A DNA stretch of 64,000 bases, from NCBI GenBank assembly GCA_963743015.1, contig CAVUOD010000014.1:62001-126000 (forward strand). The letters are read 5' to 3'. The translations under genes were made by a program, and so were the position numbers. Shown piece after piece: positions 47,949-56,336 of the stretch; the stretch's first letter is position 1, and every line of letters starts with the position of its first letter. The notes beneath the pieces are model-generated. The model was not told the origin of the DNA, did not search any database, and saw nothing but the letters and a program-made list of their open reading frames with translations. Source of the DNA: CAVSRC01 sp963743015 (GTDB taxonomy: Bacteria; Pseudomonadota; Alphaproteobacteria; Rhizobiales; Kaistiaceae).

Positions 47949-48997
47949 ACGAGACCCGCGTTCATTTCGGCATGCGCTCGATGGGGATTGCCGTTGCTGC
48001 GGCGGGCTTCTTCATCGCGCTCCTGTGGCATCTGAGTCCTGGCGTCGGCGACGGCACCCTGGCAGCTCCGTTGGCGGCGACGGGACCCGACGGGGGAGCC
48101 TGGCTCACCGACCTTGTTGCCCGGCCGATCATGGCGCTGCCGTGGCCTTGGCCGATCGAGACGGTGCTTGCGGTCGTCGCCGCGTGCGTCCTCGGCCTAT
48201 TGATCGCGTGGCTCTACGAGCGGCTGATCTACAACAATTGGACACGCCTTGAGGCGTTGCTCTTCGTGGTCTTCCTGTCCGGCAGTTCGGCCATCATCGC
48301 TAGCGTCACCGGCGACCATCGGGCGATCGCGACGATGGTCGCATGTATCGCTGTCGTGCCGGGAGTCCGCCGCATCGAGTTGGTCGGCGACGTGCAGGCG
48401 AACATGAGTTTCGGACTCGTCTTGCCGCTGCTCTTCCTTGCCGGGCCGCCGTTGACACCGCTCATTCTTCCTCTGGCGCTCTTCGGCGCACTCGCCGACC
48501 CGGTCGCCCGGCACGATTGGCGGGCATTCGTGGCCATGTTCCTGGTGGCGGTCATGCCGACCCTTCTTGTCTTGACAGGAATGATCGGCCTGTTCGGCAT
48601 CCCGGAGGTCATGCGTCTTGCGAGGGACGTCTACGCGCCGGCGTTCTCGTTCGCGCGCCTCGATGACGCGGCAACGCAAGCGTTGGTCGCCGAGTTCGTT
48701 TACACCGTGCTTCCTTTTGCGATCGTCACCGTCGCCTACGTGTTCATGCGCGACAGGCGATGGCAGCCGGTCAGTGCCCTCGCCGTCATCATCCTGCCGC
48801 TCTATCTGGTGGGCGGAACGATCGTCTTTTCGTGGCCGCTATCGCCATCGTTGCCAACGGTGGCCTTTCTCGGCGCGTATGCTTCCTGGCTTTCCGTCGC
48901 GCGGCTTCGACCGGTGCTCAGGTGGGTGTCGATCATGCTCATGCTCCTCACCGCCGCACTGAGCTGGAGCGCGCCGGTGCTGGCGATCGCCGGTTGA
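47945..48997 (+). CDS. Polytopic membrane protein coupled to the glycosyltransferase
   Basis: A 350-aa protein with about nine predicted membrane helices (e.g. MGIAVAAAGFFIALLWHLS; VLAVVAACVLGLLIAWLY; LEALLFVVFLSGSSAIIASV; FVAMFLVAVMPTLLVLTGMI). The stop/start overlap ATGA makes it translationally coupled to the glycosyltransferase, so it probably works in the same polysaccharide assembly or export step. No family is recognised. Confidence 0.75.
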   Translation: MNETRVHFGMRSMGIAVAAAGFFIALLWHLSPGVGDGTLAAPLAATGPDGGAWLTDLVARPIMALPWPWPIETVLAVVAACVLGLLIAWLYERLIYNNWTRLEALLFVVFLSGSSAIIASVTGDHRAIATMVACIAVVPGVRRIELVGDVQANMSFGLVLPLLFLAGPPLTPLILPLALFGALADPVARHDWRAFVAMFLVAVMPTLLVLTGMIGLFGIPEVMRLARDVYAPAFSFARLDDAATQALVAEFVYTVLPFAIVTVAYVFMRDRRWQPVSALAVIILPLYLVGGTIVFSWPLSPSLPTVAFLGAYASWLSVARLRPVLRWVSIMLMLLTAALSWSAPVLAIAG

Positions 48998-49086
48998 TCG
49001 GCTTACCGACAACAGGCGCGGGTCCATTGACGGCAAGGCGGCTTCAGGCTCTTCGCGCCAGGTGATTGGCATGGTCGTTTCATGCG

Positions 49087-49127
49087 TTCACGCTCGCCCC
49101 CTCCCCCTCCGGCTGATAGCCGACCGC
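49087..49127 (-). pseudogene. 3'-end remnant of a portal gene (copy 1)
   Basis: About 41 nt matching the last codons of the portal gene; translated it reads AAVGYQPEGEGASVNA against AAVGYQPVEEGVR in the genuine gene at 52636. Homology stops abruptly at 49127, where LysE-derived sequence begins. Confidence 0.7.
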
Positions 49128-49205
49128 GGCGCCCGCTTCATCCGCTGGACAAGCGGCAGCCTGCTGGTCGCCGGCGGCCTGTGGCTGGCGCTCCGCGGGG
49201 AGTGA
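49128..49205 (+). pseudogene. 3'-end remnant of a LysE gene
   Basis: 78 nt about 92 percent identical to 45572-45649, encoding RFIRWTSGSLLVAGGLWLAL and RGE then stop. It is joined to the portal remnant without any spacer, giving a chimeric tail-to-tail junction of two truncated genes. Confidence 0.8.
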
Positions 49206-49279
49206 GGCAGCCTGTCCCGCGACGGCTTCTGCTGCGAAAGATGACGGCTGACTGACGCTGTTGTCCTGCTGGTCTCTTC

Positions 49280-50627
49280 TCACAGTGCCGGTCCAAGCCG
49301 CAGCCGTGATCCGTCGGAGAAGCGCGAGAAGCGGAAGCGGGTCAAGTCATGCCCCGGATTTCGCCCGACAACGAGATCGGCCAGAACGCGGCCGAAGGCG
49401 GGACCGATGCCGAAGCCGTGCGCCGACATGCCTGTGCCGATGGTCAGGCCGGGCAGCGCGGCACAGCGATCGACCACGGGCACGACATCCGGCATGGCGT
49501 CGATCATCCCGGCCCAGACCGTGGTCAGGCGGACGGTCCCGAGCTCAGGAAACAGCGCCGCAAACCTCTCCGCCATCTTGCGGAGCGACGATGCGGCAGG
49601 CCGCGGGTTCAGGATGCGCATGGCCTCGAAGGGCGATCGCGCGTCGGCCTGCCATTGGCGCGGCGTCGTCCAGGCATCGGGAAAGCCCGTCGGCGCGGCA
49701 GGAAGATAGCGCGTGCCGAAGGGATTGGCCTTCAGGGCCGGCAGATAACGCAAAGCGTGCCGAAACGCGTCCGGACCGATCATCATCTCGTTGACGTCGG
49801 CCACGGCCAGCGTGTAGCCGCCATCGTCCCGCCGGCGGAAACCGAGACGCCCGTCCATCGCGGCCCCGGCATGGACCTCCGGCAGCGGGGCGGTTGCCGC
49901 CACCGTGCCCCTGACGCAGAGCTGCGGGATGACGATGCCGTGCGCCTTCAGGAACAGTGACGACCACGCTCCGCCAGCGAGAACCACTTCCGGCGCGGCA
50001 AGCCGGCCGCGTTCGGTCCACACGCCGCTGACCCGACCGGCGGCGATATCCAGCTTGCGCGCGGCGCAGTCTTCGATGACGCTCACCCCTTCGCGCGCCG
50101 CAAGCCGCGCCAGCGCGGGAACCGCCCGCCAGGGCTCGGCCCGCATGTCCGACGGCGTCACCATCCCGCCGAGATAGCGTCCGCGCCATCCCGGGGATCG
50201 TCTCGGAGACGCCCTCCGGCGACAGCAGTCGGGTGTCCAGTCCATGCGCCTTGGCATGGACCATGAAGCCCTCGTACTCGTCCATCGCGGCCCGGCTGTG
50301 CGCCAGATAGGTGATGCCGCTCCGCACCAGGCCGATATCTTCGCCACTGTCAGCGGCGAGTTCCCGCCACAACCGCAAAGCCTCGATCGCGATCGGCAGC
50401 TCGTCCGCGTCGCGGCCCTGTTGCCGGACCCAGCCCCAGTTGCGCGACGATTGCTCGCCAGCGACGCGCCCCTTTTCCAGCAACGTCACGGAGAGCCCAT
50501 GACGGCGAAGAAAAAGCGCCGTGCTGACGCCGATCACCCCGCCGCCGATCACGACGACATCGGCATGCGACGGCAGCCGAGCCGCATGGGCAACCGGTGT
50601 TTCCATGGAAATGGGGAACGACGGCAT
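49280..50627 (-). pseudogene. FAD-dependent amino acid oxidase (DAO/DadA-like), one frame change
   Basis: About 449 codons. The FAD-binding Rossmann motif is ADVVVIGGGVIGVSTALFLR, with SRNWGWVRQQGRD and, in the second frame, GGMVTPSDMRAEPWRAVPAL, VVLAGGAWSSLFLKAHGI, VWAGMIDAMPDVVPVVD and the closing GMSAHGFGIGPAFGR, typical of DAO-family oxidases. A one-base change near 50190 lies between VSETIPG and YLGGMVTPSD. It likely oxidises an amino acid or amine. The start may be 50627 or METPVAH at 50606. Confidence 0.88.
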
Positions 50628-50788
50628 GGTCCGGTTCTATCAAATATCGACAGCGGCATCGGAGAAATCCGTGCGCTGCAGAGCCGCATCATGGGGCGCA
50701 CGGCTATAGGCGGCGCCGCTGTCATCGAACTTCACGGCGACGCCGGCAGGGCTTCATAGGCAAGCCCTGCCCCGGTCGCCATCTGCCC

Positions 50789-52189
50789 CTAGTGGCGTGG
50801 CGCCAACGCCTCGCGTGCGGCGTTGCCCATCGATTCGGCCAGCGTCGGATGGGCGTGGATCGCCATGGCGAGGGCTTCGATGGGCACGTGTGCGCTGACC
50901 GCCAATGTGCCTTCGCCGAGAAGCGGCGCGGCGTCCTCGGCAAGGATATGAACGCCGAGCACGGCGCGGGTCTTGTCGTCATAGACGATCTTGAGCATGC
51001 CCTCGGGATGGCCCGCGACCTGCGCCCGGGCGTCGGTGCGATAGTCGTAGCGCGCTATGCCGACCGTGTGGCCCGCCGCGCGGGCCTCGCTCTCGGTGAG
51101 GCCGGCCATGCCGACTTCGGGCGTGCTGAAGACCACCGCCGAATTGTTCTCCGGCGACGGAAAGCGGACCGGCCGGCCGAGGATATGGCCGGCCAGAGCC
51201 AGCCCCTGGGCCGTCGCCCAATGGGCAAACATCGGGTGTCCGATGACGTCGCCGACGGCGTAGATGCCGGGCTCGTCCGTCTCGAGCTTGCCGTCGACCT
51301 TGATGCCGTGATGGTCGAAGCGCACGGCGGTGTGCTCCAGTCCGAGGCCGTCGACATTCGGGCTGCGTCCGGTCGAATCGAGGATCGCGTCGGCGTCGGC
51401 CGCGTGCTCGGCGCCTTTGGCGTCGCGGTATGTCACCCGGACACCGTTTCCACGGGCAGAGATCGCCGAGACCTGCACGCCGAGTTCGAGCACGATGCCC
51501 TGGCGCTGGATGTGGGTCTGCAGGGCAGCGGCAACCTCCTCCTCGACCGGCGCCAGGATGCGCGGGCCGGCCTCGATCAACGTCACCTGGCTGCCGAAGG
51601 CGGCGAAGATCTGCGCCATCTCGACGCCGATCGGACCGGCACCGATGACCACGAGGCGCTCCGGCGGACGCTGGACCTCGAGCAGTTGTTCGCTGGTGAT
51701 CACCTGCGGCAGGTCGATGCCTTCGATCGGCAGCAGCTGCGGCACCGATCCGGTGGCGATGATCGCATTGGCGAATTCGATGTCCTCGGGCGCGCCGTCA
51801 TTGGCGACGATGCGGGCGCGGCGCGGCCCGGTGAGCCTGGCACTGCCGAACTGGACCGTCAGGGTCGGAATCTGATGCGCGTGTTGCAGGGCGCCTTCGG
51901 AGCGCCGCTTGAGGATCGTGGCCTTGCGCCCCATGATCGCGTGCCAGTCGATTTCGATCGTGCCTTCCGGCAGGCGCAGACCGAACTCTTGCGAATGCCT
52001 GATGGCGCTCAGGCGTTCAGCGCTCTCGCGCAGGATCTTCGAAGGGATACAGCCCTCGAACAGGCAGGTTCCGCCGAGGCCCTTGCCTTTCTCGATCAGC
52101 AGCACACGACGGCCTGCGCTTGCCAGGGCCATCGCCGCCGGTGTGCCACCGGGTCCTCCGCCAATCACCAATACGTCGACGTTCTTCAT
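50789..52189 (-). CDS. Class I pyridine nucleotide-disulfide oxidoreductase, dihydrolipoamide dehydrogenase-like
   Basis: A 466-aa flavoprotein. FAD motif VLVIGGGPGGTPAAMALA, redox-active disulfide GTCLFEGCIPSK, NAD-binding RLVVIGAGPIGVEMAQIF, second FAD contact GIYAVGDVIGHPMFAHWA, and the C-terminal catalytic His-Glu pair in HAHPTLAESM. This fits dihydrolipoamide dehydrogenase-type enzymes; it is not next to 2-oxoacid dehydrogenase genes, so its partner is unknown. It is 161 nt upstream of the DAO-like gene on the same strand and may be co-transcribed. Confidence 0.9.
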   Translation of the reverse strand: MKNVDVLVIGGGPGGTPAAMALASAGRRVLLIEKGKGLGGTCLFEGCIPSKILRESAERLSAIRHSQEFGLRLPEGTIEIDWHAIMGRKATILKRRSEGALQHAHQIPTLTVQFGSARLTGPRRARIVANDGAPEDIEFANAIIATGSVPQLLPIEGIDLPQVITSEQLLEVQRPPERLVVIGAGPIGVEMAQIFAAFGSQVTLIEAGPRILAPVEEEVAAALQTHIQRQGIVLELGVQVSAISARGNGVRVTYRDAKGAEHAADADAILDSTGRSPNVDGLGLEHTAVRFDHHGIKVDGKLETDEPGIYAVGDVIGHPMFAHWATAQGLALAGHILGRPVRFPSPENNSAVVFSTPEVGMAGLTESEARAAGHTVGIARYDYRTDARAQVAGHPEGMLKIVYDDKTRAVLGVHILAEDAAPLLGEGTLAVSAHVPIEALAMAIHAHPTLAESMGNAAREALAPRH

Positions 52190-52635
52190 CTCCGTGTCCT
52201 CAACCAGATCGGGTGAGGCGCACCCTGCACTGCTGCAGGAGACCGCTATGTCTTGAGTTGTTCCAAACGGAAGACCGCGCAGTGAAGGCCGCGCCTGATG
52301 CCCATTGTCGATGCGTATATGCGTGCGACGGCCACAAACCCCAGATGGTCATATCGCCGCATTCGCCGACGTTGCCTTCGCATCAAAAGCCGATGTCCGG
52401 TCGCCGACACTGCACCGACGGCTCTTGCCTCGATTGGCTGATAGCCGACCGCCGCGCGCTTCTCCTTGACACATGAGGACGTCGGCCCTGACGACGCGCT
52501 CCCTTGAGCGCTGCGCGAGTTGAACGGCAGCACATAATCAAGTGGTGCACGGCAAACCCGCGCTCACTTTGTTCCACTTCGGGACCGCATTGTCGATTTC
52601 AGCTCGCAAGTTGCCCCCTCCTATGCGCCGCAGCT
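52190..52635. other. 446-nt intergenic region holding a portal-gene remnant
   Basis: Contains the portal 3' remnant at 52435-52515. The rest shows no credible gene; short open frames on both strands lack ribosome sites and recognisable sequence. Confidence 0.5.
52435..52515 (-). pseudogene. 3'-end remnant of a portal gene (copy 2)
   Basis: About 81 nt aligned to 52658-52738 of the genuine portal gene with several mismatches and small indels. It encodes KEKRAAVGYQPIE against NEKRAAVGYQPVE. It lies 120 nt beyond the genuine portal stop, in the same orientation. Confidence 0.75.
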
Positions 52636-53853
52636 TCATCGTACCCCCTCCTCCACCGGCTGATAGCCGACCGCCGCGCGCTTCTCGTTGACGGTGAGGA
52701 AATCGGCTTTGGCGACGCGCTCCCACAGCGCCGCGCGGTCGGCGGAGAGCGCATCGACCTGATCGGCGTCGAACCAGAGACGTAGTCTCATCGCCTCACT
52801 TGATCCAGCGAGCGCGGCGTCCGCGAAGGACGGCGCCAACCAGTTGCCCAATGCCGCAGCGATCTTCGCCGTCAGCGGCAGAACGGTCGACCGCCAGAAG
52901 GCGGCGTTGGCCTCCTTGAAGTTGGCATAGGTGTTGTCGCCGGGGATGCCGAGCAGCATCGGCGGCACGCCGAAGGCGAGCGCGATCTCGCGCGCCGCGC
53001 CGTTCTTGGCTTCGAGGAAGTCCATGTCCTTCGGCGTCAGGCTCATCGCCTTCCAGTCGAGCCCGCCTTCGAGCAGCAGCGGCCGCCCAGCGCGGCGGGC
53101 GCCGGTGAAGCCGGCTTCCAGCTCCGCCTTCAGCCGCTCATATTGCTCGCTCGTCAGGTTGCCGCCGTCCTTGGCCTGATAGACCAGCGCGCCCGAGGGC
53201 CGCGCCGAATTGTCGAGCAGCGCCTTGTTCCAGGCGCCGGCCGCATTGTGGATGTCGGCCGCCACCGCCGCTGCCTCGATCGGCGCGAAGCCGTAGTGGT
53301 CATCGAGCGGATGGAAGAGTTTCAGATGCAGGATCGGCGACAGCCCTTCGGGCGGGATCGCGAAGCGCAGCGAACGCCCATCGACGGTGTACTCATACGC
53401 CTCCGGCCAGCCGTCGCGGCCGGGCACCACCTTCACGCGATCGGGGCGCAGCATGTGCAGCTCGCGCACAACGCCATCGACTGACACGGCCTCGACATAG
53501 GCATTGCCCGCCGTCAGCAGATAGCCGGTCAGCGCCTCGCGGAAGTCGGCGCCGGCCTGGCCGCGGTTCGGCCGCGCCAGCAGGGAGAGCAGCGGATGCT
53601 CGTCCACTTCCGCGGCGCCGTCATAGAGCAGCCAGGGCACGCTCGCCGAGGCTTCGGCGATGAGCGAGATGCAGCGATAGATGATGGCGTTGCGGGCGAA
53701 GCCTTCCTTGGCCAGCGCCGCATAGTCGCGCGGCGTCCACGCCGGCCTGCCGTAACTCTGGAAGGCGATCAGCGGCCCGGCGGCGGACGCCTTGGCTTCG
53801 GCGCGAGCGGGTTCGGCCGCGCGCTCGCGCGGTGCAAGAAATGGAATGCGCAT
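52636..53853 (-). CDS. HK97-family portal protein (RcGTA gp3-like)
   Basis: A 405-aa portal, the dodecameric DNA gate of the capsid. Family features: RNAIIYRCISLIAEASASVP, VDEHPLLSLLARPNRGQAGA, LTGYLLTAGNAYVEAVSVDG, IREIALAFGVPPMLLG-type (REIALAFGVPPMLLGIPGDN) and TYANFKEANAAFWRSTVLPL. The start is MRIPFLAPRE at 53851-53853 with GGAG about 7 nt upstream. Related clusters have the terminase gene directly upstream; here 5.5 kb of cargo and repeats intervene. Confidence 0.95.
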   Translation of the reverse strand: MRIPFLAPRERAAEPARAEAKASAAGPLIAFQSYGRPAWTPRDYAALAKEGFARNAIIYRCISLIAEASASVPWLLYDGAAEVDEHPLLSLLARPNRGQAGADFREALTGYLLTAGNAYVEAVSVDGVVRELHMLRPDRVKVVPGRDGWPEAYEYTVDGRSLRFAIPPEGLSPILHLKLFHPLDDHYGFAPIEAAAVAADIHNAAGAWNKALLDNSARPSGALVYQAKDGGNLTSEQYERLKAELEAGFTGARRAGRPLLLEGGLDWKAMSLTPKDMDFLEAKNGAAREIALAFGVPPMLLGIPGDNTYANFKEANAAFWRSTVLPLTAKIAAALGNWLAPSFADAALAGSSEAMRLRLWFDADQVDALSADRAALWERVAKADFLTVNEKRAAVGYQPVEEGVR

Positions 53854-53930
53854 GAAAGATCTCCAGTCAGCTCCGTGCCCGCGGGGAGCGAGTCGGCACC
53901 CGCTGCCCGTCACGCACATGCACCTGCATG

Positions 53931-54090
53931 GACCCCCTCCCGAGCCTCCCCCTTTCAGGGGGAGGAGAGAGACGGCCGCGCCGCTCAGCACAATCGCGTT
54001 GCTTCCCGCAAAGCATCCACGCATCAATGGTGGCAGCGCCTGGCCACGAACTCTTCCTCCCCCTGAAAGGGGGAGGATAGGTGGGGGTCA
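53931..54090. repeat. Two half-elements of the CTTTCAGGGG family
   Basis: CCTCCCCCTTTCAGGGGGAG (53945-53964) and TCCTCCCCCTGAAAGGGGGA (54056-54075) face each other about 110 bp apart between the MarR and portal genes; the inner sequence is not like other copies. Confidence 0.6.
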
Positions 54091-54107
54091 TTCTGACCTC
54101 CGAGTGC

Positions 54108-54629
54108 CTATTCCGCTTCGCGCGCGATCCCCGCGATGAGTTTCGCCAGCAGCGCGTCGAGCGTCTTCTGCTCGGCCTTGCTCAGCGCCTGGAGCAGCGC
54201 CGTCTCATTGGCCATGTGCGCCTCGTAGGCCCTGTCGATCAGCGCCCGCCCCTTCCTGGTCAGCGCAACCAGCGTGCCGCGCCGGTCGGTCGGATGCTTC
54301 TGCCGCGCCACCAGCCCGGCCTTCTCCAGCCGGTCGATGCGCGCGGTCATGCCGCCCGACGACATCATCGTCGTCTCGTAGAGCGCCGTCGGCGTCAGTG
54401 CATAGGGCGCGCCGGTCCGGCGCAACGTCGCCAGGACGTCGAACTCGCCCGGCTGCAGCCCGAACTTCGCCATCACCGGCGTCAGCCAGTCGCGCATGAC
54501 GATCAGCGAGGCCTCGTTCAGCCGCCCGAGCAGGGCCATCGGAAACGGGTCGATCTCGGGGCGCTCCTCACGCCATTGCGCGGCGGCGGTCGCGGCACGG
54601 TCGGGCACGGAGCGATCAGGCATGGCCAT
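54108..54629 (-). CDS. MarR-family transcriptional regulator
   Basis: A 173-aa winged-helix regulator. The DNA-binding part is GLQPGEFDVLATLRRTGAPY with LTPTALYETTMMSSGGMTAR, IDRLEKAGLVARQKHPTDRR and GTLVALTRKGRALID. It is divergent from a DMT transporter gene with a palindromic operator in the 90-nt gap, the normal set-up for local repression of an exporter relieved by a ligand. The start is uncertain between ATGs at 54641, 54629 and 54623. Confidence 0.9.
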   Translation of the reverse strand: MAMPDRSVPDRAATAAAQWREERPEIDPFPMALLGRLNEASLIVMRDWLTPVMAKFGLQPGEFDVLATLRRTGAPYALTPTALYETTMMSSGGMTARIDRLEKAGLVARQKHPTDRRGTLVALTRKGRALIDRAYEAHMANETALLQALSKAEQKTLDALLAKLIAGIAREAE

Positions 54630-54632
54630 GTC

Positions 54633-54646
54633 TCTTGACATCAAGA
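54633..54646. promoter_or_regulatory. MarR-type operator overlapping a promoter
   Basis: TCTTGACATCAAGA is a 6-2-6 perfect-arm palindrome. It contains TTGACA (54635-54640), a good -35 hexamer facing the transporter gene at 54720. AAGATA is repeated at 54643-54648 and 54658-54663. The position fits autoregulation by the MarR protein. Confidence 0.6.
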
Positions 54647-54719
54647 TACTTTATGCCAAGATATTAGCAGACTGAGGGGCGGCGGCCAAGCCGCCCTGCC
54701 CCTGTCGGAGACATCGACC

Positions 54720-55628
54720 ATGACCGCCCCTGCTGCCGGCGCGGCGTCGCTTGCCGCGACCGCGCGCACGACCCCGTTCGTCCTGCTTGTCGCCGTCGGC
54801 GCGCTGCTCGGCCTGTTCACGGCGATCACCAAGGTGGCCACGCAGGCCGGCTGGCATCCGCTCGCCTTCCTGTTCTTCTCGCTCGCCGGCTCGGGCGCGA
54901 TCCTTGCCGCACTCGCCGTGCGCAGCGGCCAGGCGCCGGCTCGCGACCGGCGCACGCTCGCCTACAATCTCGGTTCCGGCCTGCTCTCCGGCATGGCTCC
55001 CAATGCGCTCTCCTTCGCCGCCATCCCCCATGTCGGCGCCGGCTTCGTCGCGCTCGGCTTCGCCTTTCCGCCGCTCCTGTCCTACCTCATGGCCCTGGCG
55101 CTGAAGATGGAGCGCTTCCGCCCCGCGCGCGCCGCCGGCCTGGCGCTGGCCTTCGCCGGTGTCATCGTACTGGTCGCGGCAAAGGTCTCGCTCGGCGATT
55201 GCGGCCCCGGCTGGATCGCCGTCGCGCTTGCCGCGCCATTCTTCGTTGCCGGCGGCAATATCTTCCGCAGCCTCTGCTGGCCGGCAGGCGCCACGCCGCT
55301 GTCGCTGGCGCCGGGCATGCTGATCGCCGCCGCGCTTCTCCTCGCCCCGGTCCTGAGCGTGGCCAACGCACCGCTGCTGCCGCCGCTCAATGCCACGACG
55401 GTAGCGCTGGTGCTGGTGCAGATCGCCGTCTTCGCGGCGACCTTCAGTCTCATCTTCCAGCTGCAGGCGCTCGCCGGCCCGGTCTATCTCAGCCAGATCG
55501 GCTCGGTCGGAGCGGCCGCCGGCGGGGCGATCGCCGTCGTCTTTCTCGGCGAGCCGGCCGGCGCCGGCCTGGCGATAGCGACGCTCGCCATCCTTGCCGG
55601 CGCCTTTATCGTCAACCGCACGCGCTGA
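54720..55628 (+). CDS. EamA/DMT-family transporter
   Basis: A 302-aa membrane transporter with ten predicted helices in two EamA repeats (FVLLVAVGALLGLFTAITKV opening the first; WIAVALAAPFFVAGGNIFRS the second). It ends VYLSQIGSVGAAAGGAIAVV with FLGEPAGAGLAIATLAILAG. It exports a metabolite or drug of unknown identity and is probably controlled by the divergent MarR regulator. Confidence 0.9.
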   Translation: MTAPAAGAASLAATARTTPFVLLVAVGALLGLFTAITKVATQAGWHPLAFLFFSLAGSGAILAALAVRSGQAPARDRRTLAYNLGSGLLSGMAPNALSFAAIPHVGAGFVALGFAFPPLLSYLMALALKMERFRPARAAGLALAFAGVIVLVAAKVSLGDCGPGWIAVALAAPFFVAGGNIFRSLCWPAGATPLSLAPGMLIAAALLLAPVLSVANAPLLPPLNATTVALVLVQIAVFAATFSLIFQLQALAGPVYLSQIGSVGAAAGGAIAVVFLGEPAGAGLAIATLAILAGAFIVNRTR

Positions 55629-55712
55629 AAGCGCGGCCTCTCGTCTCCTTGCCGGTGCGGGTTGCCGGCGACTACGGTCGGCCGCCTGTCACGAAACGAA
55701 TCGGAGCCTGTC

Positions 55713-56081
55713 ATGCTCTCCGAACCCGCCTGGTTCTCCCGCTTCGCCATTGCCGTTGCCGGCATCCTCGGCGCCGTCGGCGTCACCGCGGCAGCCGGCA
55801 GCACCCATCTCGGCGACACACACATCCTTGGGCCCCTGTCGCTGATCGCGCTCACCCAGGCACCGGCGGTGCTGGTGCTGGCGCTGCTGGCCGGCCGTCA
55901 CTGGTCGACGCGGCTGGCAACGGCGCTGATCGGCGTCGGCGCGCTTCTCTTTTCGGCCGATCTCGCCGCGATCCATTTCTGGACAGCGAGCCCCTTGCCG
56001 GTCATGGCGCCGGTCGGCGGCAGCGCCATGATCCTCGGCTGGGTTGTCCTCATCCCGGCCGCCTTCGCCGGACAGCGATGA
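55713..56081 (+). CDS. DUF423-type membrane protein
   Basis: A 122-aa protein with four helices (FAIAVAGILGAVGVTAAAGS; LSLIALTQAPAVLVLALLAG; LATALIGVGALLFSADLAAI; VMAPVGGSAMILGWVVLIPA). The G-G and LFSADL pattern in the third and fourth helices fits the DUF423/YgdD family, of unknown function. ATG 55713 has GGAG about 7 nt upstream. It lies 84 nt downstream of the transporter gene. Confidence 0.8.
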   Translation: MLSEPAWFSRFAIAVAGILGAVGVTAAAGSTHLGDTHILGPLSLIALTQAPAVLVLALLAGRHWSTRLATALIGVGALLFSADLAAIHFWTASPLPVMAPVGGSAMILGWVVLIPAAFAGQR

Positions 56082-56121
56082 CGATGCCGGTCTGACTGCC
56101 CGACAGGGACTCTGTTTGAGC

Positions 56122-56304
56122 GTCCTCTCCCCCCTTGCGGGGGAGAGACAGAGGGGGGGTATGGGCACGGGCTCGACTGTGCTCGTCGCCTCCCGGGCCA
56201 GCACGCAACCGGCACCCCTCTCCCTTTCGTCCTGAGCCTCTCGGCGGCTCAAGCCGCCTGCGAGGCCAAGGCGCCGAAAGCCCTCTCCCGCAAGGGGAGA
56301 GGGA
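56122..56304. repeat. Palindromic repeat, CTCTCCC family
   Basis: 183 bp with CCTCTCCCCCCTTGCGGGGG at one end and CCCTCTCCCGCAAGGGGAGA at the other, and GAGCCTCTCGGCGGCTC inside; it fills the gap between DUF423 and aldo/keto reductase genes. Confidence 0.7.
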
Positions 56305-56336
56305 GCATATCCGAACCGCCCAATGCGTCCTCAGCC

